64,000 nt of DNA, taken from positions 1 through 64,000 of the forward strand of contig NZ_LSRE01000010.1 in the NCBI RefSeq assembly GCF_001575205.1, written 5' to 3'. Each line of letters starts with the position of its first letter. The first letter of the stretch is position 1. The translations under genes were made by a program, and so were the position numbers. The notes beneath the pieces were generated by a model. The model searched no databases and was not told the DNA's origin. It was given only the letters and a program-made list of their open reading frames with translations. Below are positions 26,306 through 36,471 of this stretch, piece by piece. This DNA comes from Tsukamurella pseudospumae. GTDB taxonomy: Bacteria > Actinomycetota > Actinomycetes > Mycobacteriales > Mycobacteriaceae.

Positions 26306-27522
26306 GGCGCTCCGAAGATCCGGCGCACTGCGAGCGCCACCTCGACGTCGAGCCGGTCGTCGCCGATCTCTCGGCCCCTACGTTGCACCGCCCGGCGCAC
26401 CCGGTACTTCACCGAGTTGGCGTGGAGGACCTGCTGCTCTGCGGTGGCTTTGAAGCTTCCTCCGGTGCGCAGGAAGATCTCGAGCGTGCTGCGCAGGCGC
26501 TCGTCGGCGGCGGACGTCCCGGTCAGGTCCCCGAGCACGCCGTCGGCCCAGGCCCGCGCCGCGGGGACGTCGTGTGCGACAAGGGCCGCCAGGCCGACCC
26601 CGGGATCCGTCGCGACCAGCAGCCGCGCGTCCGTCGCGTCGGCGACCCGCCGCACCTCGCGCGCCGCCCGGTTCGTCGCGCGGAAGCCCTCGAGTCCGTC
26701 GCGCGGCGGCCCGAACACGACGCGCGGCGCGTCCGGATCGGTGGCGGCGTACGCCCGGGCGGCGGCGATCGCCGCGTCGCCGTCGGCGACCGGCAGCCAA
26801 GCCCAGGCGGTGAGCCGGTCGACCGCGACCGTGAGCGGCGGCGCGGCGGCGCCCGCCGCGGCCCCGAGCTCGCGGAGGAAGCGCTCGATCCGCTCGACCT
26901 CGTCGACGCCCTCGGAGTACCAGACGACCATCCCGATGTGGGTGGCGCGCAGCGGGTACCGGATGCTCGCGGACGCCGCGGCCACGCTCGGCACCTCGCC
27001 GTCCAGCACCTCGAGCACGCGCACGGTCCGGGCCCCGCTGCGGGCGTCCACCCACGCCGCGCGCTCGGTCTCGTACTCGTCGAGGACGCGGCGGGTGACG
27101 ACGTCGTTGTAGTCGAAGGACCAGCCGACAAGCCAGCGCATCGCGGCCTCACGCAGGTCCTGCTCCACCCCGGCCTCCGCGTCGACGGCGTCGCCGATGA
27201 GGGCGATCATGGTCTGCTGCCCGAGGTAGTACGCGCGGACGAGCGAGGTGGCCGCCATCCCGCGCTGCGCCACGCGCCGCGGGTACTCGAGCGCTGCGAG
27301 CGGGACCTCGATCCGCTGCACGGGCACGTCGAGGACGACGGCGTGGGTGACGTTCTCGACGTTGGCCTCGACGCTCGCGGCCAGGGAGCCGAAGATCGCG
27401 TCGTCGGCGCGCAGGTCGGGAAGGTCGGCCGCGATCCGCTCCGTCATGGCGTCGGACACGGCGCGACGCGACGCCGCGCCCAGCACCCGGGCGATCAGCC
27501 TGCGCGGAGCGTCGGGATCCAT
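26302..27522 (-). CDS. PucR-family transcriptional regulator
   Basis: 406-residue protein with the CdaR/PucR layout: an N-terminal helical region, a GGDEF-like middle domain, and a C-terminal PucR helix-turn-helix (STLEIFLRTGGSFKATAEQQVLHANSVKYRVRRAVQ, about 350-385). The ATG at 27522 (MDPDAPRR) fits the leaderless pattern with TAAGAT at 27529-27534, 6 nt upstream. It diverges from the acyl-CoA ligase operon, its likely target, and shares a gap containing two inverted repeats. Confidence 0.85.
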   Translation of the reverse strand: MDPDAPRRLIARVLGAASRRAVSDAMTERIAADLPDLRADDAIFGSLAASVEANVENVTHAVVLDVPVQRIEVPLAALEYPRRVAQRGMAATSLVRAYYLGQQTMIALIGDAVDAEAGVEQDLREAAMRWLVGWSFDYNDVVTRRVLDEYETERAAWVDARSGARTVRVLEVLDGEVPSVAAASASIRYPLRATHIGMVVWYSEGVDEVERIERFLRELGAAAGAAAPPLTVAVDRLTAWAWLPVADGDAAIAAARAYAATDPDAPRVVFGPPRDGLEGFRATNRAAREVRRVADATDARLLVATDPGVGLAALVAHDVPAARAWADGVLGDLTGTSAADERLRSTLEIFLRTGGSFKATAEQQVLHANSVKYRVRRAVQRRGREIGDDRLDVEVALAVRRIFGAP

Positions 27523-27670
27523 CGCCAAATCTTAGCGCGCATCACGGAATGATTCCGAGTGAATTCGTCCTCCCAAGACGAATTCTGCGTCACATCTCGT
27601 CGCCGGTGGACGATGTGACCCCGGTCACGCGCGGCCTACCGTGAGTGCACCCACCGGACTAGGAGCCACC
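27523..27670. promoter_or_regulatory. Divergent pucR / ligase promoter with two inverted repeats
   Basis: GAATTCGTC at 27561-27569 and GACGAATTC at 27577-27585 form a perfect 9-bp inverted repeat with 7-nt spacer. GTGACC-CC-GGTCAC lies at 27615-27628, over the expected -35 zone of the ligase gene, whose likely -10 is TACCGT at 27637-27642. The PucR -10 TAAGAT is at 27529-27534. The repeats are good operator candidates. Confidence 0.65.
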
Positions 27671-29143
27671 GTGACCTACGACTTCACCACCTTCGCCCAC
27701 CTGCCCGCGGTGCGCGCCGCCGCGGCCCCGCACGCGCCCGCGGTCGCCGACGACGCCGTCGACCTCGACAACGCCGCCTTCGAGGGTGCCGTGCGCAGCG
27801 CCGCCGCCGCCCTGCGCGCGGCGGGCGTCGGCCCCGGGGACGTGGTCGCGGTGAAGCTGCCCAACACGGCGCTGCTCGTGGTCACCCTGTTCGCGTCCTG
27901 GCACCTGGGCGCGGCCGCGACCCCAATCAACCCGTACCTCGCCGATCCGGAGGTCGAGTACCAGGTGCAGGACGCCGGCGCCGCAGTCCTGGTGACGGAC
28001 GGTTCCGCCCCCGCTGGCGCCACCGTCGTCTCCGCGGACGCCTTGCTCGCTCACGAGCCCGACCACGCCGAACCCGTTGCGGCACCGTCGGACCTGGCGC
28101 TGCTGATCTACACCTCCGGGACCACCGGGCGCCCGAAGGGCGTCATGCTCGACCATGCGAACCTGGTCGCGATGAGCGAGATGTCCTCCGCCGCCTTCGA
28201 CTTCGACGCGGAGGATCACAGTCTGCTGATCCTGCCACTCTTCCACGTCAACGCGATCGTGGTGTCGACGCTCAATCCGCTGCGCGGCGGCGGCCGCGTG
28301 ACGATCGCCGCGCGGTTCGACCCGCGCACCTTCTTCGACGTGCTCTCCGAGACCGGGGCGACGTACTTCTCCGCGGTGCCCACGATCTACACGATGCTGG
28401 CGGGCCTGCCGCCCGAGGTGCGGCCGGACCTGTCGAAGGTCCGCTTCGGCGTGTGCGGGGCCGCGCCCGCGAGCCGGGAACTGCTGGAGGGCTTCGAGGC
28501 CCGCTTCGGCTTCCCCCTGATCGAGGGCTACGGCCTGTCCGAGTGCACCTGCGCCGCGACGTGCAACCCGCTCGACGGGGAGCGCAAGGTGGGCAGCGTG
28601 GGGGTGGCGCTGCCCGGCCAACGAATCCGGATCGCCGGGCCCGACGGTGCCGACGTCCCCGTCGGGGAGCCGGGCGAGGTGCTGCTCGCGGGACCGAACA
28701 TCATGCGCGGCTACCTCGGCCGGCCCGAGGAGACCGCGAAGACGATCGTCGACGGGTGGCTGCACACCGGCGACGTCGGCGTCCTCGACGAGGACGGTTA
28801 CCTCCGCCTCGTGGACCGCGCGAAGGACATGATCATCCGCGGCGGGGAGAACATCTACCCCAAGGAGATCGAGACCGCCGTGTACGGCGTGACCGGCGTC
28901 GCCGAGGCCGCGGTGATCGGCCGGCCGGACGCCAAGTACGGCGAACTGCCCGTGCTCTACGTCTCCGCCGCACCCGGCGTGCGGCTCGACGTCGACGCCA
29001 TCGCGGAGCACGCCCGCGCGCAGCTCGCGAAGTACAAGCAGCCCGTCGCGATCACCGTGCTCGACGCGCTGCCGAAGAACCCCGTCGGCAAGATCGACAA
29101 GCCGTCCCTGCGTCGCCTCGACGCCGCCGCCCCGACCGCCTGA
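27671..29143 (+). CDS. AMP-dependent acyl-CoA synthetase (FadD-like)
   Basis: 490-residue ANL-superfamily ligase that should activate a carboxylic acid to its CoA thioester through an acyl-adenylate. Present are the P-loop YTSGTTGRPKGVMLDH, IEGYGLSECT, the hinge-region GWLHTGDVGVLDEDGYLRLVDRAKDMIIRGGENIYPKEIE and the catalytic lysine region LPKNPVGKIDK. The GTG at 27671 has AGGAG 5 nt upstream; an alternative GTG at 27641 lies on the -10 region. It is first in an operon with the DUF3556, FAD-oxidoreductase and small EthD-like genes. Substrate unknown. Confidence 0.9.
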   Translation: MTYDFTTFAHLPAVRAAAAPHAPAVADDAVDLDNAAFEGAVRSAAAALRAAGVGPGDVVAVKLPNTALLVVTLFASWHLGAAATPINPYLADPEVEYQVQDAGAAVLVTDGSAPAGATVVSADALLAHEPDHAEPVAAPSDLALLIYTSGTTGRPKGVMLDHANLVAMSEMSSAAFDFDAEDHSLLILPLFHVNAIVVSTLNPLRGGGRVTIAARFDPRTFFDVLSETGATYFSAVPTIYTMLAGLPPEVRPDLSKVRFGVCGAAPASRELLEGFEARFGFPLIEGYGLSECTCAATCNPLDGERKVGSVGVALPGQRIRIAGPDGADVPVGEPGEVLLAGPNIMRGYLGRPEETAKTIVDGWLHTGDVGVLDEDGYLRLVDRAKDMIIRGGENIYPKEIETAVYGVTGVAEAAVIGRPDAKYGELPVLYVSAAPGVRLDVDAIAEHARAQLAKYKQPVAITVLDALPKNPVGKIDKPSLRRLDAAAPTA

Positions 29144-29168
29144 CCCCCTCCCCGGAAGGACATCTGTC

Positions 29169-30953
29169 ATGGGATTCATGAAACCCGACCTCCCCGAGGT
29201 CGATCCGGCGGAGTTCATCACCCGCCCGCTCCAGGACCGCCTCCGCTTCGCCACCCAGCGCTGGGTGGACCACGGCTTCGGCACGCAGAAGGTCGCCTTC
29301 GTCATCTACGTCGTGAAGCTGCTGGTGCTGTACGCCTTCGGCGGCGTGCTCTTCGCCACCGCCACCTCGGGCCTGCACTTCTGGGAGGTGTCGACCTGGT
29401 GGAACCAGCCCATCGTGTACCAGAAGCTGGTGCTGTGGACCACCCTGCTCGAGGCCGTCGGCGTCGCCGGGGCGTGGGGCCCGCTGACCTTCAAGATCAA
29501 GCCGATGACCGGTGGAATCCGGTTCTGGGCCCGCACGGGAACGATCCGGCTGCGCCCCTACACCTGGGTCCCGGGCACCGCCGGGACCCGGCGGACCGCG
29601 CTCGACGTCGGCCTGTACTGGCTGTTGCTCGCCTCGCTGGTGATGGGCGTCGTGCTCCCCGGCGTGATCGTGACCGACTCGTCGCCGTACGAGCTGGTGG
29701 CGCCGTGGCTGATGATCGCCCCGGTCGCGCTGCTCATCCTGATCGGCCTGCGGGACAAGACGATCTTCCTCGCCGCCCGCGGCGAGCAGTACATGCCGGC
29801 GCTGATCATGTTCGGGCTTCTACCGCTCCTGTCCTTCGCGACGATGATCGTCGGGCTCAAGCTGCTCATCGTGGTGGTCTGGGTCGGCGCCGGGATGTCG
29901 AAGATCGGGAAGCACTTCATCAACGTCATCCCCGTGATGGTGTCCAACTCACCGTGCATGCCCTTCAAGGGCCTGCGGCGCGCCCACTACCGCAACGCCC
30001 CGCACGACCTGCTGCCGTCGCGGCTCGCCCGGTTCATGGCCGAGGGGCTCGGCACCTTCGTGGAGATCGTCGCGCCGCTCATCCTGCTGTTCTCCATGAA
30101 CCGGACCGTGACGGTGGTGTGCGCCGTGTTCATGGTGTGCTACCACCTGTTCATCATGTCCACCTTCCCCCTGGCGGTCCCGCTCGAGTGGAACCTGCTG
30201 TTCGCGTACACGGCGCTGTTCCTGTTCGTCGGGTTCCCGGCGCAGGACGGCTATTCGGTGCTCGACATGTCCCCGTCGTGGCTGATCCTGGTCGTCCTCG
30301 CCGCCCTCCTCTTCTTCCCCGTGCTGGGCAACATCCGGCCCGACAAGGTCTCCTTCCTGCCCTCGCTCCGGCAGTACGCCGGCAACTGGGCGACCGGCAT
30401 GTGGGCGTTCGCGCCCGGCGCCGAGGAGAAGCTGAACCGCGTCCAGCGGCAGACGACCAACACCGTCGACCAGTTCGTCGCGACCGGGGTTCCGCGGGAG
30501 TGGGCCGAGACACTCATGAACATGGGCCTCGGCTGGCGGGCGATGCACAGCAACGGCCGCGGCCTGTTCTCGACGCTCCTGAGCCACGTGCCCGACGTCG
30601 AGCAACGCACCCTCCGCGAGGGCGAGCTGGTGTGCAACACCCTGATCGGCTTCAACTTCGGCGACGGCCATCTCCACGACGAGACGCTGATCGCGGCGGT
30701 GCAGGAGCAGGCGGGCTTCGAACCCGGCGAGCTGATCGTGGTCTGGGCCGAATCGCAGCCCGTCACCCGCATGAGCCAGGACTTCAAGATCATCGACGCC
30801 GCGCTGGGCGTGGTGGCGCGCGGCCGGTGGAGCGTGACGGAGTGCGTGACGACGCAGCCCTGGCTGCCGGACGGCCCCGTCGCATGTGAGATCACCTGGT
30901 CGGCGGACCACGACCGCTTCCCCCTCGGCACCGGGCTAGGCTCGCGGGCATGA
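29169..30953 (+). CDS. DUF3556 polytopic membrane protein
   Basis: 594-residue actinobacterial membrane protein that I assign to DUF3556. About eight to ten hydrophobic segments lie between residues 40 and 400 (for example VAFVIYVVKLLVLYAFGGVLF, VVCAVFMVCYHLFIMSTF), followed by a soluble domain of some 190 residues. No function is known. It sits 25 nt after the ligase and overlaps the next gene by 4 nt (ATGA), so it should act with them, perhaps on a membrane lipid or isoprenoid product. Confidence 0.75.
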   Translation: MGFMKPDLPEVDPAEFITRPLQDRLRFATQRWVDHGFGTQKVAFVIYVVKLLVLYAFGGVLFATATSGLHFWEVSTWWNQPIVYQKLVLWTTLLEAVGVAGAWGPLTFKIKPMTGGIRFWARTGTIRLRPYTWVPGTAGTRRTALDVGLYWLLLASLVMGVVLPGVIVTDSSPYELVAPWLMIAPVALLILIGLRDKTIFLAARGEQYMPALIMFGLLPLLSFATMIVGLKLLIVVVWVGAGMSKIGKHFINVIPVMVSNSPCMPFKGLRRAHYRNAPHDLLPSRLARFMAEGLGTFVEIVAPLILLFSMNRTVTVVCAVFMVCYHLFIMSTFPLAVPLEWNLLFAYTALFLFVGFPAQDGYSVLDMSPSWLILVVLAALLFFPVLGNIRPDKVSFLPSLRQYAGNWATGMWAFAPGAEEKLNRVQRQTTNTVDQFVATGVPREWAETLMNMGLGWRAMHSNGRGLFSTLLSHVPDVEQRTLREGELVCNTLIGFNFGDGHLHDETLIAAVQEQAGFEPGELIVVWAESQPVTRMSQDFKIIDAALGVVARGRWSVTECVTTQPWLPDGPVACEITWSADHDRFPLGTGLGSRA

Positions 30954-32362
30954 CCACCGGCACCGTCGTCGGCAGCGGGCCCAACGGGCTCGCCGCCGCG
31001 ATCACCCTCGCCCGCGCGGGCGTCGAGACCACCCTGCTGGAGGCGGCGAGCACGGTCGGCGGCGGGCTCCGGTCCTTCGAGGGCATCGTCCCCGGTCTCA
31101 TCCACGATCACTGCTCGGCGATCCACCCCATGGCCGTGGGCTCGCCCTTCCTCGCCACCATCGACCTCGAGAGGCGCGGGTTGCACTGGCACTCCGCCGA
31201 GCTCGAGTGCGTGCATCCGCTCGACGACGGGACAGCGGGGGTGCTGCGGCGCACCGTCGGGGACACGGCCGAGGGTTTGGGGCCCGACGGTGCCGCCTGG
31301 CGCGCGTTGTTCGGCCGACCCGTGACGAACATGGACAAGATCGGGCCGTCGATGCTGGGACCGCTGCTCCGGATGCCGCGGCACCCGGTGGCGCTGGCCG
31401 GATTCGGTGCGCCCACTCCCCTGCCTGCCGCGGCGCTCGCCCGCGCCTTCCGCACCCCGCAGGCACGGGGGCTGTGGGGCGGCGTGGCCGCGCACGCCTT
31501 CCGGCCCCTGCACGAGCCGATGAGCTCGGCGATCGGCAAGGGCATGCTCACGGCCGGCCACGCCTTCGGCTGGCAGGTGGCCGAGGGCGGCTCCGGAGCG
31601 ATCGCCGCCGCCCTGCTCGCCGAGTTCGAGGACCTGGGCGGGCGCGTGGAGACCGGGGTGCGGGTGACCGCGGCGAACCTCCCCGCCGCCGACGTGACGC
31701 TGTTCGACCTCGATCCGCGCCAGGTGGCGGCGGTCCTCGGCGACCGCCTTCCGGCCCGGGTGCGCCGCGCCTTCGGGCGCTTCCGGTACGGCCCCGGCGC
31801 CTTCAAGGTGGACTTCGCCGTGGAGGGCGGCGTGCCCTGGACCAACCCGGACGCACGCCGCTCCAGCACCGTCCACCTGGGCGGCGAGTTCGCGGAGATC
31901 GCGGCGACGGAGAAGGCCATCGCGGCAAGACGGATGCCCGAGCGGCCCTTCGTCCTGGTGGGCCAGCAGTACCTCGCGGACCCGTCGCGGAGCGTCGGCG
32001 ACGTCCACCCCGTCTGGTCCTACGCGCACGTGCCGAGCGGCTACGCCGGCGACGCCACCGAGGCGATCATCGCGCAGATCGAGCGCTTCGCCCCAGGCTT
32101 CCGGGAGCGCATCGTGGGCACCGCCGTGTGCTCGACGACGGAGATGTCGCGGTACAACGCCAACTTCGTCGGCGGCGACATCAACACCGGTTCGAAGGAC
32201 CCGCTGCAGCTGGTGTTCGGGCCGCGGATCACCCTGCAGCCCTACGACCTCGGCGCGCCCGGTATGTACATCTGCTCCGCCGCAACGCCGCCCGGGCCTG
32301 CCGCGCACGGGATGTGCGGATTCCACGCCGCGACGCGAGCGCTCGACCGGCTCGGCCGCTGA
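30950..32362 (+). CDS. Phytoene-desaturase-like FAD oxidoreductase
   Basis: 470-residue flavoprotein of the amine oxidase / carotenoid desaturase superfamily. The N-terminal FAD fold is clear (GTVVGSGPNGLAAAITLARAGVETTLLEAASTVGGGLRS), and the C-terminal PGMYICSAATPPGPAAHGMCGFHAA closes the FAD site. The middle shows FRYGPGAFKVDFAVEGGVPW. It may desaturate or isomerise a lipid-like substrate. Its ATG overlaps the DUF3556 stop. No carotenoid genes are nearby, so carotenoid synthesis is not supported. Confidence 0.85.
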   Translation: MTTGTVVGSGPNGLAAAITLARAGVETTLLEAASTVGGGLRSFEGIVPGLIHDHCSAIHPMAVGSPFLATIDLERRGLHWHSAELECVHPLDDGTAGVLRRTVGDTAEGLGPDGAAWRALFGRPVTNMDKIGPSMLGPLLRMPRHPVALAGFGAPTPLPAAALARAFRTPQARGLWGGVAAHAFRPLHEPMSSAIGKGMLTAGHAFGWQVAEGGSGAIAAALLAEFEDLGGRVETGVRVTAANLPAADVTLFDLDPRQVAAVLGDRLPARVRRAFGRFRYGPGAFKVDFAVEGGVPWTNPDARRSSTVHLGGEFAEIAATEKAIAARRMPERPFVLVGQQYLADPSRSVGDVHPVWSYAHVPSGYAGDATEAIIAQIERFAPGFRERIVGTAVCSTTEMSRYNANFVGGDINTGSKDPLQLVFGPRITLQPYDLGAPGMYICSAATPPGPAAHGMCGFHAATRALDRLGR

Positions 32363-32414
32363 ACGCCCCGAAGTCCCAACGATCGGGGCACCGTCGCCCC
32401 GGAACGGAGATCAC

Positions 32415-32738
32415 ATGACCGAGATCCTGCTGCTGGTGCGGTCCGCCGCCGCCTCGCCCGAGGTGGAGGACGAGTACAACGCCTGGTACGACGAGGTGCA
32501 CGTGCCGCAGATCCTCGAGCGCGTGCCCGGCGTGACCTCTGCGCGGCGCTACCGCCTCGCCGACGCGCAACTCGCCCCGGCGGACAAGCTGCCCGTCGCC
32601 TACCTGGCCGAGTACCGCATCGAGACCGACGATCCCGCGGCCTCGGCGGCCGCGCTCGGCGCGGCGCTCACCGACGGCACGCTCGACATGAGCCGGACCA
32701 TCGCGCGGCCCGAGATCCTGTTCTACCGGCCGGTGTAG
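32415..32738 (+). CDS. Small EthD-like protein
   Basis: 107-residue protein with the EYNAWYDEVHVPQILERVPGVTSARRYRL motif seen in EthD/dimeric alpha-beta-barrel proteins, which are often auxiliary to oxygenases or involved in ring processing. It follows the FAD enzyme by 52 nt and is the last gene of the operon. The family assignment is tentative and the role unknown. Confidence 0.65.
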   Translation: MTEILLLVRSAAASPEVEDEYNAWYDEVHVPQILERVPGVTSARRYRLADAQLAPADKLPVAYLAEYRIETDDPAASAAALGAALTDGTLDMSRTIARPEILFYRPV

Positions 32739-32756
32739 CGCTCCCCGGCGACCGGC

Positions 32757-33764
32757 CTACTGCGCGGCGTAGGCCGGCTCGCTGCGGAACCGGGAGATGC
32801 GGCCGTCGATGCCGCAGATCCGCCACATGAGCTTGCTCAGCGGGTTCATGAGCCCGCACTTCTCGGCCATCATCCGCACGTCGCCGAAGACGTCGCGCTT
32901 CATCTGCTGCGACTCGTCCGAGCGCCAGAAGATGTCCTTCTTCACGGACCGCGGCACGTCGAAGGTCTCCCAGAACTCCTTCGGCGGCATCATGATCATC
33001 GTGACCATCACGCGCATGGTGATCGGCAGCATGAGCGAGAGCACGAGCCGCGGGAAGGCGCCGCGGGTGGGGATCCGGTGCTCGAGCAGCTGATGCGCGA
33101 AGCCGATGTGCCGGGCCTCCTCCGCCACGTGGATCTGCATGACCGAGCTCATCGCCGGGTGCTGCTCGGAGCCCGAACGCAGGAACTGCTTCTGCAGGTG
33201 ATCGATCGGCTCCTCGCCGCCGAGCACCATCATGTAGAAGTACAGCGGCGTCATGGTCGCGAAGAGCGGCACGATCGGCGAGATGCGGCGGAGGAACCAG
33301 CTGCCGCCCGGGACGTCCATGCCCACGCGGTTGACGAACTCCTGGAACATCAGCGTGTGCTGGCACTCCTCCTTCGCCTCGTGCGTGGCGTAGCGGAACT
33401 CCGGCGAGTTGTTCGGCAGGGCCGCCGTGTACTGCATGATGCCGCGGATCAGCATGGACTCGAACTGCAGTCCCACCTTCGCGACGTTGGCCTGGCGCCA
33501 CATCCCGATCTCGATCTGCTTGGCCAGCGGCTGCGCCTGGTACCACGGGTGCCGGCCGATCGGATCGAAGCGGGAGTCGCACACCCAGCGCGGATCGTCC
33601 GGGACGATCGCCAGCTCGGGGTCGTCCCAGTCGATGTCGAGGTACGGATCGAAATTGCGATTGACCGATGCCTCGGACAAGTCGCTGAGAGTCTGCTCGT
33701 ACTCCGCCTGTCCGGGGAACGGGTCCCCCATCGTGCGAGACATGTGCGTCAGAGCCAGCCGCAT
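32757..33764 (-). CDS. AurF-like di-iron oxygenase
   Basis: 335-residue ferritin-like protein with two EExxH iron motifs, EAKEECQHTLMFQEF and VAEEARHIGFAHQLL, as in the AurF/CmlI N-oxygenase and related family. Such enzymes oxidise arylamines or act as membrane-lipid-associated oxygenases; the substrate here is not known. The ATG at 33764 is supported by AAGGAG 8 nt upstream rather than the longer reading from 33791. Transcribed toward the EthD-like gene (convergent). A hairpin-forming inverted repeat lies in its promoter region. Confidence 0.85.
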   Translation of the reverse strand: MRLALTHMSRTMGDPFPGQAEYEQTLSDLSEASVNRNFDPYLDIDWDDPELAIVPDDPRWVCDSRFDPIGRHPWYQAQPLAKQIEIGMWRQANVAKVGLQFESMLIRGIMQYTAALPNNSPEFRYATHEAKEECQHTLMFQEFVNRVGMDVPGGSWFLRRISPIVPLFATMTPLYFYMMVLGGEEPIDHLQKQFLRSGSEQHPAMSSVMQIHVAEEARHIGFAHQLLEHRIPTRGAFPRLVLSLMLPITMRVMVTMIMMPPKEFWETFDVPRSVKKDIFWRSDESQQMKRDVFGDVRMMAEKCGLMNPLSKLMWRICGIDGRISRFRSEPAYAAQ

Positions 33765-33822
33765 CGATTCACTCCTTGGTCGCAGGTTCACCCTGTGATA
33801 GCCGATTGGCGAAACACTATCA

Positions 33823-33850
33823 GATAAACAAGCTCCAAAGCTGGTTTATC
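33823..33850. promoter_or_regulatory. Inverted repeat between the oxygenase and DoxX-like genes
   Basis: GATAAAC at 33823-33829 and GTTTATC at 33844-33850 are exact complements; inner AGCT pairs extend the stem with one mismatch and a 4-nt loop. The AT-rich stretch is unusual here. It may be an operator for the AurF-like gene or the terminator of the tetR-doxX unit. Confidence 0.5.
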
Positions 33851-33855
33851 TCGAC

Positions 33856-34224
33856 TCAGACGTACGAGACCACCAGGACCGCTACAGAGAAGACGAGCAT
33901 TCCCAGGCAGTTCACCCAGAAGGTGGCGCCGAGGAACCGGGCCCGGACGTGCGCGACGGCGGCGCACACGAAGTACGCCACGACGCCCGCGTTCGCCGCG
34001 ACGCCGACACCGGGGTAATGCAGGCCGGCGAGCAGGCCGGCCACGGCGACCAGCTTGATCGCGATCAGGGTCCACCACCAGTCCCGCGGCAGGCGGACAC
34101 CGTCGAGACAGTCCCGGATGAAGGCGGGCGGACGCACCGACAGCAGCGCGTCGCCGAGCAGGACCGCGGCGAGCACGACGGTGAGTGCGGGCCAGTGCGG
34201 CGTGTCGATCAGTCCGGTGGTCAT
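33856..34224 (-). CDS. DoxX-like membrane protein
   Basis: 122-residue protein with four hydrophobic segments (about 15-33, 52-68, 73-92, 100-120), consistent with a small DoxX-like family. The start ATG overlaps the tetR stop by 4 nt (ATGA), so it is translationally coupled and likely co-regulated by that TetR protein. Function unknown; small DoxX-like proteins often accompany oxygenases or thiol redox systems. Confidence 0.65.
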   Translation of the reverse strand: MTTGLIDTPHWPALTVVLAAVLLGDALLSVRPPAFIRDCLDGVRLPRDWWWTLIAIKLVAVAGLLAGLHYPGVGVAANAGVVAYFVCAAVAHVRARFLGATFWVNCLGMLVFSVAVLVVSYV

Positions 34225-34820
34225 CGCGGAACCCCTTCTCCCAGTATCTGAATGATCGCCTCGACCAGACGCTCGGCCGCGGCCTCCCGGGCGAGGGCGC
34301 CGCCGGAGGTCGCGAACAGCAGGCCGATGTAGACGAAGTAGAGGGTGCGCCCTGCGGCGCCGGGATCGACATGCCCGGCCGCGCGCAGGATCCGCGCGAA
34401 TTCGGCCTGCAACTCGTCCCCGAGGTCGCCGAACGTCCGCGAGCGGTGCTTCCCGCGCGCGAGGACGGCCGCGTACTCGCGGGAGAGGTCACCGTCGGCG
34501 TTGAAGTAGGCGACGAAGGGCTCGACGGTGCCCACGAGCCGTGCGATCGCCTCGTCGCGTCCCAGTGAGGGCAGCGGTTCCCCCGTCGCGCGCTCGGCGT
34601 GCACCGCGGCGATCCACTCGTCGACGACGGCGACGAGGAGCGCGTCCTTGTCCCCCACCGCCATCACCGTGCCGCCGCTGACGCCCGCGTCCGCGGCGAT
34701 GCCGCGCACCGTCGTTCCGGCGAAACCGCGCGCGCGGAAGGACCGGTCGGCGGCGGCGAGCACCCGCGCGCGCGTCTCGACTTTGGCCGCCGCGCGCGAC
34801 TGAACAGGTTCACTGAACAT
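34221..34820 (-). CDS. TetR-family regulator, probably autoregulated
   Basis: 199-residue TetR protein: N-terminal helix-turn-helix (ARVLAAADRSFRARGFAGTTVRGIAADAGVSGGTVMAVGDKDALL) and a variable ligand domain. The ATG at 34820 (MFSEPVQSRAAAK) is chosen because TAATGT lies 7 nt upstream in the leaderless pattern. A longer reading from 34856 would cross the promoter. Two TGAAC-GTTCA palindromes cover the start codon, so the protein probably represses itself and the DoxX-like gene, and perhaps the AurF-like oxygenase. Confidence 0.88.
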   Translation of the reverse strand: MFSEPVQSRAAAKVETRARVLAAADRSFRARGFAGTTVRGIAADAGVSGGTVMAVGDKDALLVAVVDEWIAAVHAERATGEPLPSLGRDEAIARLVGTVEPFVAYFNADGDLSREYAAVLARGKHRSRTFGDLGDELQAEFARILRAAGHVDPGAAGRTLYFVYIGLLFATSGGALAREAAAERLVEAIIQILGEGVPR

Positions 34821-34833
34821 GTTCAGTACATTA
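34801..34833. promoter_or_regulatory. Double TGAAC-NN-GTTCA operator over the tetR start
   Basis: TGAACAGGTTCA (34801-34812) and the perfect 16-bp palindrome ACTGAACATGTTCAGT (34812-34827) lie side by side. The second contains the tetR start codon and directly abuts the -10 box (TAATGT, 34828-34833, minus strand). Bound protein would block both initiation and the leaderless start. Confidence 0.8.
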
Positions 34834-34855
34834 CCCGCGATCCCCTGACAACGCA

Positions 34856-34892
34856 AGAGCCCCGCCGGACCAGGGCGGTACGGCGGGGCTCT
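34856..34892 (-). terminator. Terminator after ilvBNC
   Basis: A perfect 12-bp stem (34856-34867 with 34881-34892) lies 18 nt past the ilvC stop on the minus strand and separates it from tetR. Confidence 0.82.
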
Positions 34893-34910
34893 CGACGATG
34901 CGCGGTGAGA

Positions 34911-36467
<1,557 letters not shown>

Positions 36468-36471
<4 letters not shown>

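Noticed and set aside
23590-27552. A 1,320-codon open frame on the plus strand
   Set aside because: It runs out of frame through two monooxygenase genes and antisense to pucR. Its Arg/Pro/Gly-rich, motif-free sequence is typical of G+C-rich shadow frames.
30950-32362. Carotenoid biosynthesis role for the desaturase-like enzyme
   Set aside because: No phytoene synthase, GGPP synthase or cyclase gene is present nearby.
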